Assembly: GCA_964472275.1 (NCBI GenBank)
Contig: CAYYJN010000003.1
Coordinates: forward strand, 21,503 to 85,502
Source of the DNA: JAFDVN01 sp964472275
Lineage (GTDB): Bacteria; Acidobacteriota; Holophagae; Holophagales; Holophagaceae
Direction: 5' to 3'
Length of the DNA stretch: 64,000 nucleotides
Shown: one piece after another, positions 7,759 to 16,307 of the stretch
How positions within the stretch are numbered: the first letter of the stretch is position 1
Layout of the letters: each line of letters starts with the position of its first letter
The notes under the pieces: model-generated
Told to the model about the DNA's origin: nothing
What the model saw: the letters and a program-made list of their open reading frames with translations, nothing else
Databases searched by the model: none
Translations under genes and position numbers: made by a program

Positions 7759-9729
7759 TCACCGTTCGGGCGTCAACTCCAGGGTCAGCACTTCGAAAGG
7801 CCTGAGCAGGATCGTCGTGGGGTGATCGGCGTCAAGGTTGGCGGGCACCTTGGGGCCGCCGGCATTCCAGAGGTCGTGGACGGCGAAGGCGCGGATGGCA
7901 TCCACGGGGAGTTCGAGCTGGCGTTGGAGGTCCACCAGGGCGAGCTGCGGGTGGGCGTCGGGGTTGCGGAGCGTGAGGATGGCCTTGGCGGGGGACCAGG
8001 CGGCCCAGCCGTAGACATCGAGGCGGCCGGGATCTCCGCCGATCCAGTGGGAGTCGCGCAGCACGGCGGCGTTGGCGCGGGACCACTTCGCCGCCGTGGC
8101 GAGCGTGTCCCAATCCGCCGTGCTCAGCAAGGTTGGCGTGATGTAGAGCTCCTGGAGCTGGGTGCCGGTCGCGAAATAGGAGCGCACTTCATTGGCGAAG
8201 TCGTGGCCTGGGTCATCGTGAAGTCGCCGATTCTCCTTCGCGTAGATGACGCCGTGGAGCATGAGCGAGTTGATCGGGAAGAGCGGGCCCTTGATCACGA
8301 TGTTCTGGTAGGTCTGTTGATCGCGGTAGGTGATCCAGCGCTCGCGGGCCGTGCCCACGCCCGTCTCGCTGTCGTCCTCGCCATCCCTCCAGATGGAATC
8401 GGCGTAGCGCAACCAGAAGGGGGAAGCCTGCGTGCCGGTGGTGAGATTGATGAAGAGGCCGGGTTTGGCGGCGCGCAGATCCTCGATGAGCTGGATGGCC
8501 GCGGCGAAATCGCTGTCGAAGCGACTTCCGGGAATCACCTTGTCGGCGTTTCCGGTGCCATCGAATTTGAATTGGTTGATGCCATCCTTCGCGACCAGCT
8601 CCATCACCGCGTCATGGAAGCGCGCGTAATACTTGGGCCCCGAAAGGGCGAGGCGGCCATCCATCAATTCGAAGCCGGACGCCGCGCCCCGCGTGGCGCG
8701 CTCCTTCGCGGGCGGGCCGTAGCCGCCCCAGGGTGAGAGCCATAGGCCTGGCGCGGCGCCATACTCCGCGGCGGCCTCCTTGAGCGGCGCGAAGCCCCGT
8801 GGGAAATCCTTGCTGAAGCGCCAGCTTCCGCTTCGGTCATCCCAGCCATCATCAAAAAGGAAGGAGTCCAGCTTCACCCCGCGCTTGATGGACAGTTCTT
8901 CGCCAAAGGCCTTGATGCGATCCAGCGCCTGGCCTTCCGTGTAGGGCGTGAAGTAGCCGATGTCGTACCACGAGTTGTAATGGAGGAAGGGCCGGTAGGG
9001 GCGCGCGCTCTCTCGCTCCACATAGGTGGCGAAGTCACGGCGCAACTGCCCCGGGTGCGTCACGCCGATCACCGCCGAGTAGGTGACGGAGCGGCCTTTC
9101 CGTAGCGGCAGGTCCCGCTCGATCCACAGGCGGGCCTGGTTGCCCCGCGTCTCGCTGCTGGAAAGGGGATGTTCGAAGCCGAGGTAGTCGGGACCGGAGA
9201 CCACGGGTGATCCGGGAACGGTTCCGATCACTTCCGGCGCGTCGGCCTTCACTTGGAGCAGGTCCACGCGGCTGATGGGCTCATCGTCCTTCAGGGCTGT
9301 GAGGGTGACGGATTCACGCAGGTAATCGGAACCTTTCCGCTGCACCCAGGCCCAGTCCACGCGCAAGCGCCCTTGGGCGTCCGTGAAGGTGGCCTTCACG
9401 GAGCGGCCGGACAGGCGTTCCGCCAAGCAGGATGCCTTCGCGTCCGCCGCCAAGGTCACGATCTCGGGCGGCGAGGCGAGGCGAAAGTCCGCCGCTCCGA
9501 AGCTCCGCCCATCCTTCAGCGTGACGCGGAAGGGCGCGGTCACCGCGATCTCTCGCCCGTTCACCCGATCGCTCACCACCATGTCCTTGAAGTGGCCGTC
9601 TTCCACCGTCCAGCGCGCGGAGATGGAGGAGCTTCCAAAGGTGGCCTCCTGCGCGCCCAGGGCGCCGCACGCGAGCGCGCCCGCCAGGGCCGCGCGGGCA
9701 AGGAGAGTCGAGCGGTCCTTCAAGCGCAT
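7759..9729 (-). CDS. secreted glycoside hydrolase of the alpha-galactosidase (GH27/GH36) superfamily type
   Basis: The 656-residue protein has a signal peptide (residues 1-25, ending ACGALGAQ). An N-terminal beta-sandwich-like half is followed by a TIM-barrel-like half with SFLFDDGWDDRSGSW near 290, LWLSPWGGYG near 330, QFKFDGTGNAD near 395 (likely nucleophile aspartate) and SIWRDGEDD near 455 (possible acid/base). These spacings resemble clan GH-D enzymes acting on alpha-galactosides or N-acetylgalactosaminides. The substrate cannot be read. It is convergent with mtnP with no gap, and no sugar-transport genes are adjacent, so it probably acts alone in the periplasm. Confidence 0.68.
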   Translation of the reverse strand: MRLKDRSTLLARAALAGALACGALGAQEATFGSSSISARWTVEDGHFKDMVVSDRVNGREIAVTAPFRVTLKDGRSFGAADFRLASPPEIVTLAADAKASCLAERLSGRSVKATFTDAQGRLRVDWAWVQRKGSDYLRESVTLTALKDDEPISRVDLLQVKADAPEVIGTVPGSPVVSGPDYLGFEHPLSSSETRGNQARLWIERDLPLRKGRSVTYSAVIGVTHPGQLRRDFATYVERESARPYRPFLHYNSWYDIGYFTPYTEGQALDRIKAFGEELSIKRGVKLDSFLFDDGWDDRSGSWRFSKDFPRGFAPLKEAAAEYGAAPGLWLSPWGGYGPPAKERATRGAASGFELMDGRLALSGPKYYARFHDAVMELVAKDGINQFKFDGTGNADKVIPGSRFDSDFAAAIQLIEDLRAAKPGLFINLTTGTQASPFWLRYADSIWRDGEDDSETGVGTARERWITYRDQQTYQNIVIKGPLFPINSLMLHGVIYAKENRRLHDDPGHDFANEVRSYFATGTQLQELYITPTLLSTADWDTLATAAKWSRANAAVLRDSHWIGGDPGRLDVYGWAAWSPAKAILTLRNPDAHPQLALVDLQRQLELPVDAIRAFAVHDLWNAGGPKVPANLDADHPTTILLRPFEVLTLELTPER

Positions 9730-9877
9730 TGGCGGCCTCGGGCGCAGCTAAGAAAAAGCTGCGAGGTTCATCTTGGATCACAAGAAGCGAATGGCGGAAT
9801 TAACAATTTTTAACCTCCGCCGCGCGGAACAGGGGCGTAGAGTCCTCCCAGCCATCCCCAACCCCGAGGAGAACGCC

Positions 9878-10462
9878 ATGAAGCTGCTCGCTGCCGCGGC
9901 CCTCATCGCCGTCACCACGCTTTCCGCTCAGACCATCGCCGTCATCAACAGCACGAGCAAGGTCTCGGACGCGACCATCCAGGCCACGGCCAACGCCGTC
10001 GCCAGCCAGGTCCACAACGAGTACAAGGCCCGCTGGGGCAACGACGCCACCTTTGTCTTCGTCGGCCGCGGCAAGACGGCTCCGAAAGGCGCCTGGCTTT
10101 GCTATGTGGATGATCGCAAGGGCGACTACCACACGGTGGGGAAGGGCAACATCCCCACCGCCTACTGCCATGTGAGCGGCGTGAGCCAGGACTACTGGAC
10201 CAACACCGTCTCCCACGAAGTGTTGGAGATGCGCACGGACGCCTTCTTGAACAACACCTACACGCGCCCCGATGGCTCCACCGGCTCCGTGGAAGTCTGC
10301 GACGCCTGCGAGCAGAATGACCAGGGCTACCGCATCAGTGGCGTCTTGATGAGCGACTTCGTCTACCCGAGCTGGTTCAAGGCCAGCGGCACGAGCCCCT
10401 TCGACCAGACGCGGCTCATCACGGCGCCCTTCCAGGTGCTGGCTGGCGGCTACCTGCCCTGA
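9878..10462 (+). CDS. secreted protein with HExxE-type motif, possible zinc metallopeptidase
   Basis: The product has 194 residues. ATG at 9878 follows a GAGGAG ribosome site and opens a clear signal peptide (KLLAAAALIAVTTLSAQ). The open frame reaches back to 9773, but that stretch lacks a signal peptide and was not chosen. The mature part contains NTVSHEVLEMRTDAF, a histidine-glutamate helix like a zincin active site, followed by VEVCDACEQ, a possible third ligand or disulfide. The pattern SHE..E..TD is one I associate with uncharacterised predicted secreted metalloproteases. Four bases overlap the next gene if its start is CTG 10459. Confidence 0.5.
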   Translation: MKLLAAAALIAVTTLSAQTIAVINSTSKVSDATIQATANAVASQVHNEYKARWGNDATFVFVGRGKTAPKGAWLCYVDDRKGDYHTVGKGNIPTAYCHVSGVSQDYWTNTVSHEVLEMRTDAFLNNTYTRPDGSTGSVEVCDACEQNDQGYRISGVLMSDFVYPSWFKASGTSPFDQTRLITAPFQVLAGGYLP

Positions 10463-11615
10463 GCCGCTTCCCGCTCAAAGCCCTGCTCCTCGGCGCCGCG
10501 CTCGCGGCGCCGAGCCTTTCTGCGCTCCAAGGGCAAAAGGCGGTCCTGCGGACGCTGATGGATCAAGACGATCCCATGGCGCCGCCCGCCATCCTGTGGA
10601 TCGTGGATGGCAGGGCCGCCGCGCCCCTGGCGGAGGGGTTCGCGGCGCTGTCGCAGGCGCCCGAGCTGAGGATCTATCAGGTGCCGGTCAAGGCGGTCCG
10701 GTTGGATGCCGATGGCCTCGGCGCTCTGCGGAGCCACGGGCTCGCGGCGGAGCCCCAGTGGTTCCTCGTGGACGCGCGCACGGACGCGGTGCTCGCCAAG
10801 GGGCCGGTTCCGCCAAGCGCCGCGGCTTGGGTTCACACGCTCGAAGCCGCGGGCTTCCGTGATCGCGCGAAGGAATTGCAGGCTTATCTCAAGCGCGATC
10901 CCGATTCGTTGGAGGCCCACGACCAACTGCTCCGCCTCCTCCGCGCNNNNNNNNNNNNNNNNNNNNNNNNNNNNNNNNNNNNNNNNNNNNNNNNNNNNNN
11001 NNNNNNNNNNNNNNNNNNNNNNNNNNNNNNNNNNNNNNNNNNNNNNCCTGGCTGGGCGAGGCGCGGAAGATGGATGCCGCGAGCCCCACGCTCCAGGGCC
11101 TCTACCTGCGCTGGATGCCCACGGTGGAGGACGCGCTGCGCCAGGATCCGTCCTCCGATCCGCTGTGGCGCCTGTGGGGCTGGATGAGCGAGGCCACCGG
11201 CGGCCGCCGCCTCCGTCCCCTGCTCGCCTCGCTCCAGCCCTCGCCCCTCACGCCCCGGAGCCAATGGCCGCCGGAGACGGCCGCGCGCCTGTTGCTGGCC
11301 TCGGCGAAAACGCCGGAGGATTGGATCGCGCTGAAGGACCATTATGAAGCGGTCTGGGAGGATGGCTCCCGGCTGCTCTGGACGAAGTACGCCAAAGAAG
11401 ACCTGATGCTCACCATGGACTGGTCCGGGTGCCTGGGACCCTTGATCGAGTGCAGCCTCCGCGCGGGCGCGCCCCAGCGAGCGGACACTCTCGTGCGGAG
11501 CGCCTTCGCGGCCACGCGCTGGCCGTCCCTTCCGGCGAAGGCTTCGGCCCTCGCCGCGCGCTGCGGCGACAAGACGCTCGCGGCGCGCTGGGCGGCGATG
11601 GGCGGCGCGCGATGA
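10459..11615 (+). CDS. secreted protein of unknown function, interrupted by assembly gap
   Basis: The frame runs from 10459 to 10946, then continues after the gap to the stop at 11613-11615. The conventional first ATG is 10558, but in-frame codons upstream encode a good signal peptide (FPLKALLLGAALAAPSLSA). The only plausible start there is CTG at 10459, overlapping the previous stop as CTGA. The N-terminal half has a thioredoxin-like rhythm (PAILWIVDGRAA, PQWFLVDARTDAV) without catalytic cysteines. The C-terminus ends ARWAAMGGAR, like the end of the next gene (DKWAAMGGKE), so the two are tandem paralogues. Function unknown. Confidence 0.6.
10947..11046. other. assembly gap (100 N)
   Basis: A scaffold gap of unknown length inside the gene at 10459-11615. 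The flanks do not repeat each other. The missing part would be the centre of that protein. Confidence 0.99.
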
Positions 11616-12844
11616 GGCGGGCCTTCGCGCTGCTCCTGCTCGCGCCGGCGCTTCACGCGCAGGTGGTGCTGACGGTGGGCGACAACACGGTGAGCCTCGC
11701 CCAGGTGCTGCGTCCCCATCCCGAAGGGCTGATCCTCGTGATGCCGGACGCCCAGGGTCACAGCCTCCTCGCCGCGCTCCAGGCCGCCGCGGGGCAGGAG
11801 CCCGCGTTGCCGCTGCTGCTCGAAGTCCAGGAAGTGAGCCCCCATCAAACCTGCGGCAAGGAGTTGATGGCGATCACAGGCTGGACCTCGGACCGTCCCC
11901 ATTGGGCGCTGGTCGGCCCGGATCGCCGCGTGCAGGCCGAAGGCGCGACGGCGCCCGACGCGGCTTCGCTCGCCGATATCTATGCGCGGAGCGCGCTCCA
12001 TTCGCGCATCGCGACGCTCCGCGAATTTCTCCGCACGGCCTCCGACCAAGGCGAGGCCCAGGCCCAGCTCGTCCTCGCGCTGCGGGATCTCGCCGAGCGC
12101 CGCGCGGAAAAGATCGAAGGGAACGGCTCCCTGCCCGATGCGGACGATGACCGCATCTGGAGCGATTACGCCGCGCGCTACGAGGCCTTCTTCAATCTGG
12201 GGGTCTGGAAGGACGCGGACCCCGGCGCGTCGAGCCCGGTGCCTAACGCCGCCACGCTGAGCGTCGCGGCCGCGCGGAGCCCGCGCCTACAGGCGCTCGC
12301 GGAGCGGCTCATGCCGGAAGTGGAGGCGGCCCTTCGCGCGAAGCCCTCCGACGCCGGCCGTTGGGCCGTGTGGCGCTCCTTCCGCGGAGCGGGCGCGCAA
12401 GGTCAACCGGCGGCCGTCCTCGCGGGCCTGGAGCCGCTGCCCGGCGCGAAGCGCTGGCCGCCCGAAGCCGCGGTGGACGCCTTCGTGGAGGACGCCCGCT
12501 CCCGCGACGATTGGCATGACGCCGAGCCCGTGCTGCAGGCCTCCTTCGACCAGAACGAAGAGCTGCTGCGGAAGCTTCAGGCCGCGGCGCGGGAAGACGC
12601 GCACACCCAGCGCCCCGTGGATCTGGGCGCGGCCTTCGGTTTCGGCCAATGGAACGGCGACACGGCGGCCCTCGTGGAAGCCAAGCTCCGCCTGAACAAA
12701 CTCGATGAGGCCGACCGCATCTTCCAGCGCGTTTTCGCCCGCGCCCCGCGCCACGCCTTCGCCGAAGCCGCCGCCCAGCTCGCCCGCGATTGCAAAGCCG
12801 ATGCCCTCGCCGACAAGTGGGCCGCGATGGGGGGCAAGGAATGA
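11612..12844 (+). CDS. secreted protein of unknown function, paralogue of the preceding gene
   Basis: The product has 410 residues; ATG 11612 overlaps the previous stop (ATGA) and begins a signal peptide (RAFALLLLAPALHAQ). The N-terminal part includes LPLLLEVQEVSPHQTCGKEL and HWALVGPDRRVQAEG, again thioredoxin-like in rhythm. The rest is alanine-rich helical sequence, possibly TPR-like, ending FAEAAAQLARDCKADALADK then WAAMGGKE. The shared ending and position mark a tandem duplication with the upstream gene. No catalytic motif is recognised. It is convergent with the antiporter gene across a hairpin repeat. Confidence 0.65.
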   Translation: MRRAFALLLLAPALHAQVVLTVGDNTVSLAQVLRPHPEGLILVMPDAQGHSLLAALQAAAGQEPALPLLLEVQEVSPHQTCGKELMAITGWTSDRPHWALVGPDRRVQAEGATAPDAASLADIYARSALHSRIATLREFLRTASDQGEAQAQLVLALRDLAERRAEKIEGNGSLPDADDDRIWSDYAARYEAFFNLGVWKDADPGASSPVPNAATLSVAAARSPRLQALAERLMPEVEAALRAKPSDAGRWAVWRSFRGAGAQGQPAAVLAGLEPLPGAKRWPPEAAVDAFVEDARSRDDWHDAEPVLQASFDQNEELLRKLQAAAREDAHTQRPVDLGAAFGFGQWNGDTAALVEAKLRLNKLDEADRIFQRVFARAPRHAFAEAAAQLARDCKADALADKWAAMGGKE

Positions 12845-12850
12845 ATTTTT

Positions 12851-12916
12851 AACTGTGATGAACGCTGATGCACGCTGATCAGCGTTCATCAGCGTTCATC
12901 AGCGTTCATCACAGTT
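12851..12916. repeat. GCTGATGAAC-family hairpin repeat between convergent genes
   Basis: A perfect 20-base inverted repeat: AACTGTGATGAACGCTGATG (12851-12870) and its complement (12897-12916). The space between holds more copies of the same ten-base word (cagcgttcat). The antiporter stop codon at 12889-12891 and its last codons (NADER) are read from the repeat, so the element forms the gene's end. It may also serve as a bidirectional terminator. Confidence 0.8.
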
Positions 12917-14160
12917 CCTTTGCTTTTCCTTCGCAGATCCCATCCCAGTCCCACGGGCCCGATGAGCGTCGTCAGCAATAGGGCGGTGACGATGGCGGCG
13001 CTCACTTCGGGGTTCAGGAGCGGCCGTCCGTGGATCACGAGCGCGTCGCCGACGCCGACGAAGATGAAGCCCACTTCGCCGCGCGGCACCATGCCCCATC
13101 CCACGGTGGTCCAGCGATAGCCCTTGCCCGAGGCCAATCCGGCGATCCACTTCCCGAGCACGCCCAGCGCGGCGAGCACGAGGCCGAAGAGCAGCGTGGA
13201 CGGTTTCAGCAACGCGCCCGGGTCCACGCGCGCGCCCACGAGCACGAAGAAGAGCGGGGCGAGCACCATGACGAGGGGGTGCACGAGCTCTTCGAGGCTG
13301 TGGCGTTCGCGCTTCTCCAGGTTCTCGATGTGGGCGGGCTCCAGGATGAGCCCAGCCGCGTAGGCGCCGACGATGGCCGCGAGCCCCGCGCGGTTGCCCA
13401 GCCAGGCGAGCAGGAAGGCGAAACCGAGGGCGAGCGGCAGTAGCAATTGCTCGCTTCGGAAGCGGTCGGCGAGCTTGAACAGGTGCGGCGTGGCGAAGCG
13501 CCCCAAGGTGAGCGCGAGAATGAGGAAGGCGAGCGCGAGGGCGAGCGTCTTCATCAACGGTCCAAGGGGCAGGCCGCCGCCGGTGGTGGCCGCGGCCGCG
13601 ATGCCGGAGACGGCGACGAGCACCAGCAGGCCCAGCACATCGTCCATCACCGCCGCGCCGACGATGACGCGCCCTTCGGGGCTGTCGAGCTGATGGGATT
13701 CCTTCAGCACCTGGCTGGAGATCCCGATGGAAGTGGCGCAGAGGCAGGCGCCGATGAAGAGGTCCACGGCGACGGGCGTGCCGCTCGGCAGGAAGAGCGC
13801 CGCCCCCAGCAGGCCGAGGCCCATGGGCAGGACGACGCCGATGATCGCCACCCGCAGGCTGGCGAGGCCCACCTTGAGCATTTGCGGCACGGTGCTTTCA
13901 AGCCCCACGGCGAACATGAGCACGATGACGCCGAGGTTGCCGAGCAGGTCCATGGAAGGGTTCGCCGCGATGTCGGGCACGAGGGTCGGCCAGCCCTTCG
14001 CGGCCGCGGCCCAGGCGAGACCCGCGAGCAACTCGCCCGCCACGGCGGGCATCCGGAGCCGCACGGCGATCTCGCCGCCGACCTTGGCCGCGATCCACAT
14101 GAGCGCGAGCAGGGCGAGCGTGCCCGCGAGCGGATCAGTGACGAGGATGGCGGCGGTCAT
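12889..14160 (-). CDS. CPA2-family cation:proton antiporter
   Basis: A membrane antiporter of 423 residues with about 12 hydrophobic segments. Family signs are LRMPAVAGELLAG near residue 37, LLGNLGVIVLMFAVGLES near 72 and GAAVMDDVLGLLVL near 167; the double aspartate is the ion-binding pair of electrogenic Na+/H+ antiporters such as NapA. FFVLVGARVDP near 300 is also typical. It lacks the NAD-binding RCK domain of KefB/KefC. The C-terminal residues NADER are encoded inside the hairpin repeat at 12851-12916, a likely replacement of the original end. Expected role: Na+ or K+ and pH homeostasis. Confidence 0.87.
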   Translation of the reverse strand: MTAAILVTDPLAGTLALLALMWIAAKVGGEIAVRLRMPAVAGELLAGLAWAAAAKGWPTLVPDIAANPSMDLLGNLGVIVLMFAVGLESTVPQMLKVGLASLRVAIIGVVLPMGLGLLGAALFLPSGTPVAVDLFIGACLCATSIGISSQVLKESHQLDSPEGRVIVGAAVMDDVLGLLVLVAVSGIAAAATTGGGLPLGPLMKTLALALAFLILALTLGRFATPHLFKLADRFRSEQLLLPLALGFAFLLAWLGNRAGLAAIVGAYAAGLILEPAHIENLEKRERHSLEELVHPLVMVLAPLFFVLVGARVDPGALLKPSTLLFGLVLAALGVLGKWIAGLASGKGYRWTTVGWGMVPRGEVGFIFVGVGDALVIHGRPLLNPEVSAAIVTALLLTTLIGPVGLGWDLRRKSKGTVMNADER

Positions 14161-14172
14161 GGGGCCATTCGA

Positions 14173-15144
14173 TCAGCCCGTGGCGTCGCCCGGCGCCACG
14201 CTTTCGCCCTTGGTGAGCCAGGGCAGGTGATGGACGCGCACGCGGCCGTCGAACTTCACATGGAGGCCGTCCCGCGCCGCGTCCACATGGTTCAGCACGG
14301 AGCCGCCTTCGCGAGCTTGGTCCAGCAGCGCCAGATCCAGATCGGCGACGGCCACCATCTCCGTGTTCACGCTGGCCTCCGTCGCGATGCCGTCGTGGGG
14401 GAAGAAGTAATCGGAGGGCGTGTAGATGCCGCTCTGGGCGTATTGCGCCGTGAGGTCCGTGATGAGGGGCAGGCTGCCCACGACGCCGCTCGTCACCACA
14501 TAGATCTGGTTCTCCACGGCGCGGGCGCGGGCGCAGACCGTCACGCGGTTCCAGCCCCGGCGGTCGTCGGTGAGGTAGGGCACGCAGAGGATCTGCACGC
14601 CGTTCTCCGCGAGGACGCGCGCGATCTCGGGGAACTGGGTGTCGTAGCAGATGGTGGCGGCGAAGCGGCCGAAGTCCGTCTCCACCACATGCAGCTCGTG
14701 GCCGGGCTCGTACTTCCAGGTCTTCCGCTCCGTCGGCGTCAAGTGCAGCTTGGGCTGGAGCACGGGCTTGTGGCCCGGCACGAAGATGCCGGCCACATTC
14801 ATCAGCTTGCCATCGAGAAAACGCGGATGGCTGCCCGCGACGATGATGCGGTCATAGTCCTTGGCGAAGCGCGTGAAGAGCTCGTCGTAGGCCTCGGTGT
14901 AGCGCGCGGCGAGTTCGCGCATGCTTTCGGCGGGTTCGGTGCCTTTAGGCAGGCAACTGATGAGCTGGGCGGTGAACAGCTCGGGGAAGACGATGAGGTC
15001 CGAGTCGTAGTCGTCGCCCACATCCACGAAGGCTTCGACCTGGTCGCTGAAGGCTTCGAAGGTGCTGACGCGGCGCAGGGCGTACTGGATGCTCGTCACC
15101 CGCACCGGGCGCGAGAGGACGGGTTTCGGAGCTTTGAATCGCAT
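14173..15144 (-). CDS. carbon-nitrogen hydrolase (nitrilase superfamily)
   Basis: The 323-residue protein has the catalytic triad Glu-Lys-Cys: FPELFT near residue 54, PKLHLTPTE near 133 and ICYDTQFPE near 167. An amide is the likely substrate (omega-amidase or N-carbamoyl type), not identifiable here. The GNAT gene follows upstream on the same strand with a nine-base gap (15145-15153). In many bacteria such a GNAT domain and this nitrilase type are fused in one protein, so the two products probably act together. The antiporter gene lies 12 bases downstream on the same strand. Confidence 0.88.
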   Translation of the reverse strand: MRFKAPKPVLSRPVRVTSIQYALRRVSTFEAFSDQVEAFVDVGDDYDSDLIVFPELFTAQLISCLPKGTEPAESMRELAARYTEAYDELFTRFAKDYDRIIVAGSHPRFLDGKLMNVAGIFVPGHKPVLQPKLHLTPTERKTWKYEPGHELHVVETDFGRFAATICYDTQFPEIARVLAENGVQILCVPYLTDDRRGWNRVTVCARARAVENQIYVVTSGVVGSLPLITDLTAQYAQSGIYTPSDYFFPHDGIATEASVNTEMVAVADLDLALLDQAREGGSVLNHVDAARDGLHVKFDGRVRVHHLPWLTKGESVAPGDATG

Positions 15145-15153
15145 GGTGGATCC

Positions 15154-15774
15154 TTAAAGCCACAGCACGATGAGGGCGGCGTGGCCCAGCGTCTCCGGGT
15201 CCGGGGCGTAATCCCGGAGGAGGCCCTTCACCTCGAAGCCTACCGCCATCTGCTTGCTGACGGTGGGGTCGTTGCGCGCGCCGGAAGCGACCTCGGCGAG
15301 GTAGGCCTCGGGGCTCAGGCGATCCGCCACGGCCGCGTAGCCGGGGATGCGCGCGCCCGCGACGAAGGCCTTGCAGCCCAGGCGCCGCGCGAGGTCGAGC
15401 CGCGCGTCGTAGAGCGCGCGTCCCACGCGGCGGCCCTGCCAGGCCGGGTCCACGGCGATGTTCACGCCGTACATGACTTCGCCGCCCGGCACATGGGTGG
15501 CTAAGCTGCCCCGGCCCGTGATGTCCGACCAGGTGTGCGGAGCGAGCGCCTGCTCCAGGTCGAGGCGCATGCTCGTCGCCGTGCCGATGAGCGTCCCGTC
15601 CTCGGCCTCGGCGACGAACTGACCGGCCGCGAAGTGGGCGAGGTGCCGCAGCAGGTTCCGCTCGCCCCAGATGGCCTCGGCCCCGTGCAAGGGCGGGGGA
15701 TAGACCCGGCGCATGAGATCCGGGATGGCGGCGATGTCATCCAGAGTCCGGGCGCGGACCCGGAACGGGGGCAC
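15154..15774 (-). CDS. GNAT family N-acetyltransferase, partner of the nitrilase
   Basis: The product has 206 residues from GTG 15774. This start was chosen because GGAGGG in the end of marR lies eight bases upstream and the GNAT fold begins at once (FRVRARTLDDIAAIPDLMRR). The acetyl-CoA loop is VDPAWQGRRVGRALYDARLD near residues 110-130. Open sequence continues upstream to 16119 but overlaps marR and is not protein-like. Gene order marR, GNAT, nitrilase on one strand with tiny gaps suggests one operon, so MarR may control it. The substrate amine is unknown. Confidence 0.8.
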   Translation of the reverse strand: MPPFRVRARTLDDIAAIPDLMRRVYPPPLHGAEAIWGERNLLRHLAHFAAGQFVAEAEDGTLIGTATSMRLDLEQALAPHTWSDITGRGSLATHVPGGEVMYGVNIAVDPAWQGRRVGRALYDARLDLARRLGCKAFVAGARIPGYAAVADRLSPEAYLAEVASGARNDPTVSKQMAVGFEVKGLLRDYAPDPETLGHAALIVLWL

Positions 15775-15776
15775 CC

Positions 15777-16256
15777 TTAGCCCTCCGAAAAGAAGAAGCG
15801 GGCCTCCACATCCTCGGCTTCCATGGCCTTGACGAGGGTGGCGATGGATTTGTGGATCTCGCCGATCTGCTTGTCGCCCATGTCCTGGAGCGCGAGGAGC
15901 AGCCGCCCCTGGGCCGGATGGGGCGCCTTCTTGCGCAGCGCGCGGCCCGCGGCGGTGAGGCTCAGCTTCACCCGGCGGCGGTCCACGGCGTCGGTCTTGC
16001 GGGTGACGAGGCCCTTGGCCTCCAATCGGTCCACCACGCCCACCACGGTGCTGGGGTGGAGCTGGATGCGCGCCGACAGGTCCTTGAGGGAAAGCGGACC
16101 GTCCTTGCCCAGCTCCCACAGCGCCCAGAGCTGGGGCGCCGTGAGGTGGAACTTCACATCCACCTCCTTGGAGAACAGCTCCAGCGCGCGCACGATGCGC
16201 CGGATGTCATGGAAGACAGCTTCGATTTTCTGGTCTTTGTCCATGCGAATCAGCAT
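15777..16256 (-). CDS. MarR family transcriptional regulator
   Basis: The product has 159 residues from ATG 16256 (MLIRMDKDQ); ATG 16244 is an alternative four codons later. The winged helix-turn-helix is clear: LTAPQLWALWELGKDGPLSL, LSARIQLHPSTVVGVVDRLE, then the wing GLVTRKTDAVDRRRVKLSLT with the DxRR signature. It is divergent from the ClC genes, with 51 bases between starts holding an inverted repeat fit for a MarR dimer (16267-16283). I infer autoregulation and control of the ClC pair and perhaps the GNAT-nitrilase genes downstream. The ligand is unknown. Confidence 0.88.
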   Translation of the reverse strand: MLIRMDKDQKIEAVFHDIRRIVRALELFSKEVDVKFHLTAPQLWALWELGKDGPLSLKDLSARIQLHPSTVVGVVDRLEAKGLVTRKTDAVDRRRVKLSLTAAGRALRKKAPHPAQGRLLLALQDMGDKQIGEIHKSIATLVKAMEAEDVEARFFFSEG

Positions 16257-16266
16257 ATCGCGAAGG

Positions 16267-16283
16267 TCAACCTTTTGTGTTGA
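16267..16283. promoter_or_regulatory. probable MarR operator
   Basis: TCAAC-CTTTTGT-GTTGA is an inverted repeat of five-base arms with a seven-base centre, close to the TTGAA/TTCAA-type sites of MarR dimers. It overlaps a second short palindrome AAGGTCAACCTT (16263-16274). It lies between the divergent marR and ClC starts, so it can control both. Confidence 0.5.
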
Positions 16284-16307
16284 AATGGAAGGTTTGGGGG
16301 CGGCCGC

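Noticed and set aside
13447..15504. 685-codon plus-strand open frame
   Set aside because: Antisense to the antiporter, nitrilase and GNAT genes, which carry clear family motifs; composition is that of a shadow frame.
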